DNA from: DASQFQ01 sp963811595
GTDB taxonomy: Bacteria; Actinomycetota; Thermoleophilia; Solirubrobacterales; Solirubrobacteraceae
Length of the DNA stretch: 64,000 nt
Reading direction: 5' to 3'
NCBI GenBank assembly: GCA_963811595.1
Contig: CAWERW010000016.1
Span: 124,001-188,000 of the forward strand
Below the pieces are notes generated by a model. The model was not told the origin of the DNA, did no database searches, and was given only the letters and a program-made list of their open reading frames with translations. A program made the translations under genes and the position numbers. The stretch's first letter is position 1. Each line of letters opens with the position of its first letter. Positions 15,321 through 22,990 of the stretch are shown piece after piece.

Positions 15321-15781
15321 GTGCGGCCTTCGGAGGACACCCGCAGTCACACCCTCGCCGCCCTGCGGCGCGGCTATGTGAGCGGGCGCCTGCAGACCGA
15401 CACGTTCGACGTCCGCGTCGACCGCGCGCTCGCGCCGGGTCGCGAGACGAGCTGCGCCAGCTCACCGCCGACCTCCCCCAGGTCGGCTGGCGCGACCGGC
15501 TGCGCTCGCTGCTGCCGCCGCGCCACGCGCCGCCGCTCACCGACCCCGCGCTCCTCCGCCGCGCCCGCCTCACGCTCGGCCGCGCGCCCGAGTGCGAGCT
15601 GGTCTTCGCCGACGACACCGTCTCGCGCCGCCACGCGCTCCTCGAGCTGCGCCAGGGCCGCTGGTTCCTCAAGGACCTCGGCTCGAGCAACGGGACGCTC
15701 GTCAACGGCCGCGAGATCCGCGACGCCGAGGTCCAGGTCGGCGACCGCATCTGCCTCGGCGGGGCCGAGTTCACGCTCTGA
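15321..15781 (+). pseudogene. DUF1707-FHA domain protein, frameshifted
   Basis: From GTG 15321 the frame reads VRPSEDTRSHTLAALRRGY and VSGRLQTDTFDVRVDRALA, a DUF1707 helical domain. At about 15431-15440 one base appears missing; the next frame continues AGSRDELRQLTADLPQ (rest of DUF1707), then an FHA phosphothreonine-binding domain with RLTLGRAPECELVFADDT, VSRRHALLEL and DLGSSNGTLVNG, ending at TGA 15781. About 153 residues if restored. FHA domains bind phosphothreonine made by Ser/Thr kinases; one such kinase lies 3 kb downstream. A sequencing indel or a genuine lesion; the FHA half is fully conserved. Confidence 0.78.
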
Positions 15782-15785
15782 GCGC

Positions 15786-15813
15786 TTGACATATGCTCAT
15801 ATGAGCATATGAT
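15786..15813 (+). promoter_or_regulatory. Leaderless promoter with 22-bp perfect palindromic operator for ArsR gene
   Basis: TTGACA (15786-15791), 16-bp spacer and TATGAT (15808-15813) form a near-consensus promoter whose start site falls at about 15820-15821, on the A of ATG. A perfect 22-bp palindrome, half-site CATATGCTCAT, spans 15790-15811 and fills the spacer and both boxes. This is the expected place for autorepression by the ArsR-family product. Confidence 0.75.
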
Positions 15814-15820
15814 TCTCGCC

Positions 15821-16171
15821 ATGGCCCGAGCAGCGACGACCGCAGATGCGTTCAACGCCGTGGCCGAGCCCCGCCGGCGCCAGATCCTCGACGTCCTCGC
15901 CGGCGGCGAGCGCCCCGTCAACGACCTCGTTCGCGCGGTCGGCCTCGCCCAGCCGCAGGTCTCCAAGCACCTGCGGGTGCTGCGCGAGGTCGGCGCGGTC
16001 GAGGTCCGCGACGACGGCCGCATGCGCGTCTACCGCCTCAACGGCAGCGCGCTCAAGCCGATCCACGACTGGGTCAGCGCCTTCGAGCGCACCTGGTCCG
16101 AGCGCTTCGACGAGATGGACGTCGTCCTCGACGACCTCAAGAAGGAGGAAGGACATGGCCATGGCCACTAG
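15821..16171 (+). CDS. ArsR-family winged-helix repressor
   Basis: 116 residues from ATG 15821. The alternative ATG 15809 lies inside the -10 box, so the leaderless start is chosen. Domain: FNAVAEPRRRQILDVLAGGE (helices 1-2), VNDLVRAVGLAQPQVSKHLRVLREVG (recognition helix) and the wing VRDDGRMRVYRLNG. The C-terminus ends in a short Gly-His repeat (GHGHGH). No Cys metal site is visible, so it belongs with the AHSA1-linked, non-metal ArsR regulators. It overlaps the downstream SRPBCC gene by 17 bases. Confidence 0.9.
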   Translation: MARAATTADAFNAVAEPRRRQILDVLAGGERPVNDLVRAVGLAQPQVSKHLRVLREVGAVEVRDDGRMRVYRLNGSALKPIHDWVSAFERTWSERFDEMDVVLDDLKKEEGHGHGH

Positions 16172-16646
16172 CGGCTCCGCGAAGGTGACCCTCCCCAGCG
16201 ACACCGAGATCCTGATCACGCGCGAGTTCGCCGCGCCCCCGCGGCTCGTCTACAAGGCGTGGACCGAGCCCGAGCTCGTCCGCCGCTGGTGGGCCGGCCA
16301 CCGCGGCGAGATGAAGGTGACCGAGATCGACCTGCGCGTCGGCGGCACCTGGCGCTACGTGATGGAGGCCCAGGGCGGCTTCGAGGTCGCCTTCCACGGC
16401 GAGTACCGCGAGATCGTCCCCGGCGAGCGGATCGTCACGACCGAGGTGTTCGAGGGCGCGCCGCCCAGCGACGCGGGCGACGTCGTCAACGTCGTGACGT
16501 TCGAGGAGGCCGGCGGCGGCACGCAGCTCGGCCTGCTCGTGCAGTGCCCGAGCCAGGAGATCCGCGACATGATCCATGGCTCCGGAATGGAGACCGGCCT
16601 GCAGGAGCAGATGGACCTGCTCGACGCGCTGGCGGCCGACATGTGA
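16155..16646 (+). CDS. SRPBCC/AHSA1-family protein
   Basis: 163 residues. Typical AHSA1 (START-like) segments: ILITREFAAPPRLVYKAWTE, LVRRWWAGHRGEMKVTEIDL, VGGTWRYVM and a C-terminal helix beginning GMETGLQEQMDLLDAL. These proteins have a hydrophobic ligand cavity and are commonly co-transcribed with ArsR regulators, as here. Two in-frame ATGs (16155, 16161) follow AAGGAGGAAGG. The ligand is unknown. Confidence 0.88.
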   Translation: MAMATSGSAKVTLPSDTEILITREFAAPPRLVYKAWTEPELVRRWWAGHRGEMKVTEIDLRVGGTWRYVMEAQGGFEVAFHGEYREIVPGERIVTTEVFEGAPPSDAGDVVNVVTFEEAGGGTQLGLLVQCPSQEIRDMIHGSGMETGLQEQMDLLDALAADM

Positions 16647-16662
16647 CGGGCGCCCGCGCCGG

Positions 16663-16692
16663 TTGACCTGGGCCTCCGAACGCGGATATAAG
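16663..16692 (+). promoter_or_regulatory. Promoter of the RTX-type protein gene
   Basis: TTGACC (16663-16668), 18-bp spacer and TATAAG (16687-16692) give a start at about 16699 and a leader of about 39 nt containing GGGAGG before ATG 16738. Confidence 0.6.
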
Positions 16693-16737
16693 GACGCAAG
16701 ACCAGTTGCTGCACGTCCACCCGGGAGGTCCCCCCGC

Positions 16738-18783
16738 ATGCTCCCCGCCCGTCCAGCCCGCCGGTCGCGCCTCGCGGCCATGATCACCGTCTCGGCGGCG
16801 TTGGGGGTGCTCGGCCTGCCCGCGGCTGCCAGTGCGGCGGTGGACTCGGAGTTCGCGGCCGGGGTGCTGACCGTGACGAGCGACGCGGCCGACGCCATCA
16901 CGATCACGTGCGTGGGCGGTGACGTGAAGGTCAACGGCGCCGATCCGGACGGCGTCGTCGACTGCGTCGACGTGGAGACCATCGACGTCACCGGTGGCCC
17001 GGGCGCCAACGCGATCACGCTGACCGGTGTGGACGCGACCGCGTTCCCGGACCTGACCGCCGTCACGGTCGACGGCGGCTCGGGCAACGACACGATCCTC
17101 GGCAGCCAGATCGACGACGACCTGTTCGGGGGCAGCGACGACGACCGCATCGTCGGCGACAACAGCGAGGTCGGCGGCGCGGACCTCGCGGTCGGCGAGA
17201 CCGGTAATGACACGATGGTGTGGAACCCCGGCGACGGGGACGACGTCAACGACGGCGGCGACGGCACCGACACCGTCGAGGTCAACGGCGGCGGCGGCGC
17301 CGAGACGTTCACGGTCGCGCCGTCGACGACCGCGGGGCGGATCGCCTTCGACCGCACGAGCGCGCCGGCCTTCAACGTCGACATCGGCACGGCCGAGCGG
17401 CTCGACCTCAACGCGGGCGGCGGCGACGACTCCATGACGTCGACCACCGGCACCGGGTTCTTCCTCGACCTCGACGGCGGTGACGGCAACGACACGCTCG
17501 ACGGCGGCGACGATCCCGACCTGCTCACCGGCGGGGCCGGCAACGACCGCCTGCTCGGCGACAACAACGCGGCCGGCACGCGCGACACCGCCCAGGGCGG
17601 CGCGGGCGACGACACGCTGGTGTGGAACCCCGGTGACGGCGACGACACCAACGAGGGCGGCGACGGCACCGACACGATCGAGGTCAACGGCGGCGGCGGC
17701 GCCGAGGTCTTCACCGTGGCGCCCTCGACGACCGCGGGCCGGATCGCCTTCAACCGCACCAGCGCACCGCCGTTCAACGTCGACATCGGCACCGCCGAGC
17801 GGCTCGACCTCAACGCGGGCGGCGGCGACGACTCGATGACGTCGACGACCGGGACGGGCTTCGCGCTCGACCTGGACGGCGGCGACGGCAACGACACGCT
17901 CGACGGCGGCGACGACCCCGACCTGCTCACCGGCGGGCTCGGCAACGACCGTCTGATCGGCGACAACAACCCCGCCGGCACGCGCGACAACGCACAGGGC
18001 GGCGCCGGCGACGACACCATGGTCTGGAACCCCGGTGACGGCGACGACATCAACGAGGGCGGCGACGGCACCGACACCGTCGAGGTCAACGGCGGCGGAG
18101 GGGCCGAGACGTTCACCGTCAGGCCCGGCGCCCCCGGCCGCGTCGCGTTCAACCGCACCAGCGCACCGCCGTTCAGCGTCGACATCGGCACCTCGGAGCG
18201 GCTCGTGCTCAACGCTGCAGGCGGCGACGACCGCATCACCGGCTCGAGCGGCCTCGCCGGCCGCATCAACAGCACGCTCAACGGCGACGACGGCAACGAC
18301 CGCATCACCGGCACGGACGGCACGGACCGGATCACCGGCGGCGCGGGCAACGACACCATCCGCTCGCGCGACGCGCGGATCGACCGCGTCCTCTGCGGCG
18401 CCGGCCGCGACGTGGCCCGCGTCGACCGGCGCGACCGCCCGAGCAACTGCGAGCTCGTGCTCGGCGGCACCGCGAAGGTGCGCGTGCTCGGCACCAGCGC
18501 CCGCGTGGTCGCCGGCCGCGCCGTCCTGCGGCTGCGCTGCGTGGCCACCCGCCGCTGCCGCGGCACGGTGCGCCTGCTGCGCGGGAGCCGGACGATCGGG
18601 ACTGCGCGCTTCACGGCGACGCGGAGCCGCGCGAAGGTCGTCCGCGTGCGGCTCAACCGGCGCGGCCGGCGGCTGCTCGCCCGCGCCCCGGCGCGCGGCG
18701 TACGCATCACGGTCCAGCTCAACGCGCGCGACGGCTCCGGCAACGGCTGGCGCACGACGAAGCGGATGCGGCTGAGGCGCTAG
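16738..18783 (+). CDS. Secreted RTX-type calcium-binding repeat protein
   Basis: 681 residues. Signal peptide MLPARPARRSRLAAMITVSA followed by a hydrophobic stretch and a likely cleavage after AAASA (about residue 34). The body is rich in GGxGxDxL/I nonapeptides (GGDGNDTLDGG, GGAGNDRLLGD, DDPDLLTGG) that bind calcium in parallel beta-rolls. A 134-residue unit is repeated twice in full plus a partial third copy. The C-terminus (about 580-681) is an Arg-rich beta domain with RLRCVATRRCRGTVRL, seen in many Thermoleophilia secreted proteins. Surface or matrix role inferred. Own promoter at 16663. Confidence 0.85.
   Translation: MLPARPARRSRLAAMITVSAALGVLGLPAAASAAVDSEFAAGVLTVTSDAADAITITCVGGDVKVNGADPDGVVDCVDVETIDVTGGPGANAITLTGVDATAFPDLTAVTVDGGSGNDTILGSQIDDDLFGGSDDDRIVGDNSEVGGADLAVGETGNDTMVWNPGDGDDVNDGGDGTDTVEVNGGGGAETFTVAPSTTAGRIAFDRTSAPAFNVDIGTAERLDLNAGGGDDSMTSTTGTGFFLDLDGGDGNDTLDGGDDPDLLTGGAGNDRLLGDNNAAGTRDTAQGGAGDDTLVWNPGDGDDTNEGGDGTDTIEVNGGGGAEVFTVAPSTTAGRIAFNRTSAPPFNVDIGTAERLDLNAGGGDDSMTSTTGTGFALDLDGGDGNDTLDGGDDPDLLTGGLGNDRLIGDNNPAGTRDNAQGGAGDDTMVWNPGDGDDINEGGDGTDTVEVNGGGGAETFTVRPGAPGRVAFNRTSAPPFSVDIGTSERLVLNAAGGDDRITGSSGLAGRINSTLNGDDGNDRITGTDGTDRITGGAGNDTIRSRDARIDRVLCGAGRDVARVDRRDRPSNCELVLGGTAKVRVLGTSARVVAGRAVLRLRCVATRRCRGTVRLLRGSRTIGTARFTATRSRAKVVRVRLNRRGRRLLARAPARGVRITVQLNARDGSGNGWRTTKRMRLRR
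17210..18225 (+). repeat. 402-bp in-gene tandem repeat
   Basis: A 402-bp unit (134 codons, starting DTMVWNPGDG) occupies 17210-17611, repeats at 17612-18013 and breaks off in a third copy to about 18225. Copies are highly similar at DNA level (for example the block AFNRTSAPPF and LDLNAGGGDD), indicating recent duplication or gene conversion, and a region prone to copy-number change and mis-assembly. Confidence 0.85.
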
Positions 18784-18797
18784 ACGCCCGTGGATGC

Positions 18798-18822
18798 ACC
18801 CCCGGGGCTGGACCCCGGGGGT
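18798..18822. terminator. GC hairpin after the RTX gene
   Basis: ACCCCCGGGG (18798-18807) pairs perfectly with 18813-18822 around CTGGA. It begins 14 bases after the RTX stop and ends just before the receiver-kinase frame. No T-run follows, so it may be a factor-assisted terminator or a leader structure of the next gene. Confidence 0.5.
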
Positions 18823-18824
18823 AC

Positions 18825-20105
18825 ATTCGGGCCATCGGCAGCCCGATCCGGATCCTGATCGTCGACGACCACGCGATGGTCCGCAGCGGCCTGCGGCTGC
18901 TGCTCGAGGCCGAGGAGGACTTCAGCGTGGTCGGGCTCGCCGGGGACGTCGACGAGGCGCTGGACCACGCGCACACCGAGGCCCCGAGCGTGATCCTGCT
19001 CGACCTCAACATGCCCGGGCGGCCGAGCCTGCCCGCGATCCCCGACCTGCTCGCGGCGGCGCCGGGCGTCGCCGTGGTCGTCATGACGCAGCACGACGAC
19101 CCCGAGTTCGCGCGCACCGCGCTGCGCGGCGGCGCGAGCGGCTTCGTGCTCAAGGAGGCGGCGGACAACGAGCTCGTCGACGCGGTCCGCGCCGCCGCCG
19201 CGGGCCGCACCTACGTCAACCCCGCGCTCGGCGCCCGCCTCGCCACGATCGCACCCGATCCCGGCAGCGACGAGCTGCCGGTCGGCTCGACCTTCGCCGG
19301 CCACCGCATCGACGCGGTCGCCGGGCGCGGCGGGATGGGCGTCGTCTACCGGGCCACCGACCTGACGCTCGACCGCCCGGTCGCGCTGAAGGTGCTCGCG
19401 CCCGCGCTCGCGCGCGACCCGGTGTTCCGCGCCCGCTTCGAGCGCGAGTGCCGGCTGGCGGCCGCGCTCGACCACCCGCACATCGTCCCGATCTTCCACG
19501 CCGGCGCCGAGCGCGGCGCGCTCTACCTCACCATGCGCTTCATCGAGGGCACCGACCTACGCGCGCTGCTGTCGGAGGAGACGCGGCTCGAGCCGGCCCG
19601 CGCGGTCCGCATCGTCTCCCAGATCGCCGGCGCGCTGGCCGAGGCGCACCGCCGCGGGCTCGTCCACCGCGACGTCAAGCCCGCCAACGTCCTCGTCGCC
19701 GAGCGGGCCGGGAGCGAGCACGCGTTCCTCACCGACTTCGGCATCTCGGTGGACCGCGCGGCCCCGACCGACCTCACCCAGACCGGCTTCGCGGTCGGCA
19801 CCGCCGACTACATGTCGCCCGAGCAGGCGCGCGGCACGGCGGTCGACGGCCGCGCCGACGTCTACGCGCTCGGCTGCGTGCTCTACCGCGCGCTCGCCGG
19901 CTCGGTCGTCTACGACCGCGACAGCGACGTCGAGAAGATGTGGGCTCACATCAACGAGCCGCCGCCCGCGCTGCTCGCCGTCCGGCCCGACCTCCCCGGC
20001 TCGCTCGCCGACGCGGTCGAGCGAGCGCTCGCCAAGGCGCCCGGCGACCGCCAGCAGACCGCGGAGGAGCTGGCGCACGAGGCGCTCGCCGCCGTCACCG
20101 CCTGA
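18825..20105 (+). CDS. Receiver domain-Ser/Thr protein kinase fusion
   Basis: About 426 residues if read from ATT 18825. The receiver domain has acidic D14-D15 (IRILIVDDHAMVRSGL), phosphoacceptor D60 (VILLDLNMPG) and K110 (GFVLKEA). A linker to about 155 leads to a Hanks kinase: GRGGMGVVYRATD, K189 (VALKVL), HRDVKPAN (D283), DFG (D304) and YMSPEQARG. No transmembrane or PASTA segment, so cytoplasmic. No ATG/GTG/TTG lies in frame upstream of the receiver's first strand; ATG 18876 would delete it, hence a rare start (ATT 18825 or ATC 18834) is inferred. Probably couples a histidine kinase to Ser/Thr phosphorylation. Confidence 0.82.
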   Translation: MRAIGSPIRILIVDDHAMVRSGLRLLLEAEEDFSVVGLAGDVDEALDHAHTEAPSVILLDLNMPGRPSLPAIPDLLAAAPGVAVVVMTQHDDPEFARTALRGGASGFVLKEAADNELVDAVRAAAAGRTYVNPALGARLATIAPDPGSDELPVGSTFAGHRIDAVAGRGGMGVVYRATDLTLDRPVALKVLAPALARDPVFRARFERECRLAAALDHPHIVPIFHAGAERGALYLTMRFIEGTDLRALLSEETRLEPARAVRIVSQIAGALAEAHRRGLVHRDVKPANVLVAERAGSEHAFLTDFGISVDRAAPTDLTQTGFAVGTADYMSPEQARGTAVDGRADVYALGCVLYRALAGSVVYDRDSDVEKMWAHINEPPPALLAVRPDLPGSLADAVERALAKAPGDRQQTAEELAHEALAAVTA

Positions 20106-20125
20106 TCTACCACTAGTCTGCCGCC

Positions 20126-20866
20126 ATGCAGCAGGCGCCGGAGCAGGTCTGGTGGGGCCGCCACGTGCACGAGCTGCGCTGGCAGGCCGAGCTGGCGCGG
20201 CTGGTGGTCGACCCCGTCTTCCTCGGCCGCGGCGTGCCGCGCGGCGACGGGCGCCCGGTGCTCCTGATCCCCGGCTTCCTGGCCGGCGACAACTCGCTCA
20301 GCCTGATGGCGAGCTGGCTCGACCGCATCGGCTACCGCGCGAGCGCGTCCGGGATCCTGTTCAACGTCGACTGCTCCAACCGCGCGCTGATGCGGCTCGA
20401 GCAGCGGGCCGAGCGCTGCGCCGACCGGACCGGCGAGAAGCTGGCGCTGATCGGCCACAGCCGCGGCGGCCACTTCGCCAAGGCGCTCGCGCACCGCCGC
20501 CCGGACCTCGTCTGCTCGGTCGTCTCGATGGGCGCGGGGCTCGACAACCCGTTCGACATCTCGCGCCCGACCCACGGTGCGCTGGCGCTCGTCCGCGCCG
20601 TCCACTCGCGCACGACGGACCGCCGCGCCCGCCACGGCTGCCTCACCGCGGCGTGCGCCTGCGAGTTCCGCGCCCACTACGAGGCGCCGTTCCCGGAGGA
20701 CATCCCGCTGACCTCGATCTACTCGCGCGGGGACGGCGTCGTGCGCTGGGAGGCGTGCACCGTCCCCTACGCCCGCAACGTCGAGGTGACCGGCAGCCAC
20801 ATCGGCCTGGCCTTCAACCGCAAGGCCTACCGCGCCGTCGCGGACGCGCTCGCGGACTGCGCCTAG
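20126..20866 (+). CDS. Alpha/beta-hydrolase (lipase/esterase-like)
   Basis: 246 residues. VLLIPGFLAGDNSLSLMASWL gives the oxyanion region (about 45-65), ALIGHSRGGHFAKALA holds the nucleophile Ser of GHSRGG (about 112), the acid is probably in SIYSRGDGVV and the His in VTGSHIGLAFN. Seven or more Cys residues, including CLTAACACEF, are unusual. No signal peptide. Substrate unknown. ATG 20126 follows the kinase stop by 20 bases, so a shared transcript is possible. Convergent with the acyl-CoA dehydrogenase (4-bp overlap). Confidence 0.8.
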   Translation: MQQAPEQVWWGRHVHELRWQAELARLVVDPVFLGRGVPRGDGRPVLLIPGFLAGDNSLSLMASWLDRIGYRASASGILFNVDCSNRALMRLEQRAERCADRTGEKLALIGHSRGGHFAKALAHRRPDLVCSVVSMGAGLDNPFDISRPTHGALALVRAVHSRTTDRRARHGCLTAACACEFRAHYEAPFPEDIPLTSIYSRGDGVVRWEACTVPYARNVEVTGSHIGLAFNRKAYRAVADALADCA

Positions 20867-22110
20867 GCCATCGCGCCGACCTTCTCCGGCGACTCCTTCC
20901 CGTCGTCGGCGCCCTGGCCGGGGTCGATGTCCCCGGACCCCGGCATGCAGGCGGCGAACAGCGGCTCGCGCTCCGCGGCCTCCTTGGCCATCTGGCGCGC
21001 GATCACGAGCCGCTGGATCTCGTTCGCGCCCTCGTAGATCTGGAGCACCTTGGCGTCGCGCATCATCCGCTCGGCCGGGAAGTCGCGCAGGTAGCCGTTG
21101 CCGCCGAGCACCTGGACCGCCTCGGTGGTCACGCGCATCGCCGTGTCGGAGGCGACGAGCTTCGCCATCGACGCGGTCTTGGAGAGCCCCGGGTCGTCGT
21201 TGTCGATCATCGACGCCGCCTCGTAGGTCAGCGCGCGGGCCGCGGCGACGTCCGCCTCGAGCCCCGCGAGCTTGAACTGGATGCCCTGGTGGTCGAACAG
21301 CGGCCGCCCGAACGCGTGGCGCCGCATCGCGTAGTCGCTCGCGAGCTCGATCGCGCCCTGCCCGAGGCCGACCGCCTGGGCGGCGACCGTCGGGCGTGAG
21401 CGGTCGAACGTCGCCATCGCGATCCGGAAGCCGTCGCCCTCGCGGCCGAGCAGGTTCTCCTCCGGCACCTCGACGTCCTCGAAGCGCGGCGCGCCGAGCT
21501 GCCAGCCCGGCATCCCCATCGTCCGCAGCTTCTCGACCGTGATGCCCGGCGAGCCGCCGTCGACGATGAACGCGCTGATCCCCTTCGCGCCGTCGTCGCC
21601 GGTGCGCGCGAAGACCACATAGTCGTCGCTCAGGCCGGCGTTGCCGATGAAGCGCTTCTGGCCGTTGAGCACCCAGCCGTCGCCGCTGCGCTCGGCGCGC
21701 GTCTCGAGCGCGCCCGGATCGGAGCCGACGGCCGGCTCGGTGAGCGCGAACGAGCCGAGCCGCTCGCCACGCACCAGCGGCGGGATCACGCGCTGCTTCT
21801 GCTCCTCGTTGCCCGCCAGCATGATCGGCAGCGAGACGAGCTTCACGTACGCCGCCATCAACGACACGGTGCCCGAGACCTTCGCGAGCTCCTCGACGTA
21901 CGCGCACCACGAGACGTCGGACTCGCAGCGCCCGCCGTAGGCCTTCGGGATCGAGAGGTTCAGCAGCCCCGCCTCCGACATCACCTCGTAGAGGTCGCGC
22001 GGGTACTCGCAGTTCTCGTCGATCTCGCGGGCGCGCGGCTGGATCTGCTCGCGCACGACCACCCGGATCTCGTCCCGCAGCGCCTTCTGCTCATCGGTCA
22101 GCTGCCACAT
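20863..22110 (-). CDS. Acyl-CoA dehydrogenase
   Basis: 415 residues with all family hallmarks: LTDEQKALRDEIRVVVREQI at the N-terminus, FALTEPAVGSDPGALET (signature 1, FAD/substrate), AFGRPLFDHQGIQFKLA, QVLGGNGYLRDFPAERMMRD (signature 2) and YEGANEIQRLVIAR, where the catalytic Glu of YEG lies. Oxidises acyl-CoA to enoyl-CoA with electron transfer flavoprotein. ATG 22110 has GGAGGAG upstream and lies within the end of the upstream hydrolase (20-bp overlap). In a leftward operon with PHA synthase; probably links fatty-acid oxidation to polyester storage. Confidence 0.93.
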   Translation of the reverse strand: MWQLTDEQKALRDEIRVVVREQIQPRAREIDENCEYPRDLYEVMSEAGLLNLSIPKAYGGRCESDVSWCAYVEELAKVSGTVSLMAAYVKLVSLPIMLAGNEEQKQRVIPPLVRGERLGSFALTEPAVGSDPGALETRAERSGDGWVLNGQKRFIGNAGLSDDYVVFARTGDDGAKGISAFIVDGGSPGITVEKLRTMGMPGWQLGAPRFEDVEVPEENLLGREGDGFRIAMATFDRSRPTVAAQAVGLGQGAIELASDYAMRRHAFGRPLFDHQGIQFKLAGLEADVAAARALTYEAASMIDNDDPGLSKTASMAKLVASDTAMRVTTEAVQVLGGNGYLRDFPAERMMRDAKVLQIYEGANEIQRLVIARQMAKEAAEREPLFAACMPGSGDIDPGQGADDGKESPEKVGAMA

Positions 22111-22990
22111 GGTCTCTCCTCCGTCGTGTCTGTTGGCCCGCCAGCCGCGCCAGGCTCGCGCCCGTGCGCAGCGCACCGATCGGCAGGCCGAGATGCCGTG
22201 TCAGCGGCTCCCAGCGCGCTCCCGCCCGCGCCCGCCCGGGCGCGATCTCGCCCCGCCGCTCGAACCACTCGACGATCAGGTCGCGGGTCGCCTCGGGCTG
22301 CTCGAGCAGGTAGGCGTGCCCGGCGCCGGGCAGGACCGCGAGCTCGGCGTCGGGGATGCGCTCGGCGAGCAGGCGCGCGTTGGCGAGCGGCGTCATGCCG
22401 TCGGCGTCGCCGTGCATCACGAGCGTGGGCGCCTGGATGTCGCCGAGCCGCGAGACCGTGTCGTGGTACACGGACGCCCACAGCTGGGTGAGCATGCTCT
22501 GCGGCGGCGCCCGGTGGGCGCGGAAGTGACGCAGCAGCTCGCGCACCCGCTCCGGATCGCGCTCGCGGAACTCGCGCGAGAACACCAGCGAGCCGAGGCC
22601 GCGGATGGCGCGCAGCTCGGCGAGCGTCGGCCGCGCCGCGAGCGGCCCGCCGGGCGTCGTGCCGCCGAGGATCAGCCCGCGCACGCGCTCGGGGAAGCGC
22701 AGCGCCAGCTCCTGGGCGATCATGCCGCCCATCGAGAGACCGTGGACGTGGGCGCTCTCGATCCCGAGCCGGTCGAGCAGCCCCGCCGCGTCGGCGGCGA
22801 GCTGCGGCATCGACGTCGGGAGCCCGCCGCCGCCCGAGCGCCCCGAGCCGCGATGGTCGTAGCGCACGCACTCGTAGTGGCGCTCGTAGAGCGGCAGCAC
22901 GGGCGTGAAGATCTCCGCGCTGATCGTGAAGCCGGTGATCCACAGCATCGGCTCCCCGCTGCCGCGGCGCTCGTGCCAGAGGCCGGTCAC
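22091..22990 (-). CDS. Alpha/beta-hydrolase next to PHA synthase
   Basis: 299 residues. GTG 22990 overlaps the synthase stop (GTGA). MLWITGFTISAEIF carries the oxyanion region, YDHRGSGRSGGG follows, HVHGLSMGGMIAQELAL contains the Ser of GLSMGG, MHGDADGMTPL the Asp and LPGAGHAYLLEQP the His. Resembles the enol-lactonase/haloperoxidase group. Its position between phaC and an acyl-CoA dehydrogenase suggests a thioesterase or PHA-related hydrolase role, which is inference. Confidence 0.85.
   Translation of the reverse strand: MTGLWHERRGSGEPMLWITGFTISAEIFTPVLPLYERHYECVRYDHRGSGRSGGGGLPTSMPQLAADAAGLLDRLGIESAHVHGLSMGGMIAQELALRFPERVRGLILGGTTPGGPLAARPTLAELRAIRGLGSLVFSREFRERDPERVRELLRHFRAHRAPPQSMLTQLWASVYHDTVSRLGDIQAPTLVMHGDADGMTPLANARLLAERIPDAELAVLPGAGHAYLLEQPEATRDLIVEWFERRGEIAPGRARAGARWEPLTRHLGLPIGALRTGASLARLAGQQTRRRRDHVAADR

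Noticed and set aside
17210..18225. CRISPR-like regular repeats
   Set aside because: The unit is 402 bp, in frame and coding for RTX motifs; there are no short repeats with unique spacers.
16137..18755. Long Ser/Pro-rich open frame antisense to the RTX gene
   Set aside because: It is the complement of the repetitive Gly/Asp codons and has no recognisable domain or start context; the plus-strand gene has signal peptide, promoter and repeats.
18794..20116. Alternative long frame starting at ATG 18794 across the receiver-kinase gene
   Set aside because: It is another reading frame rich in Arg/Gly with no domain; the receiver and kinase motifs all lie in the frame used for the annotation.
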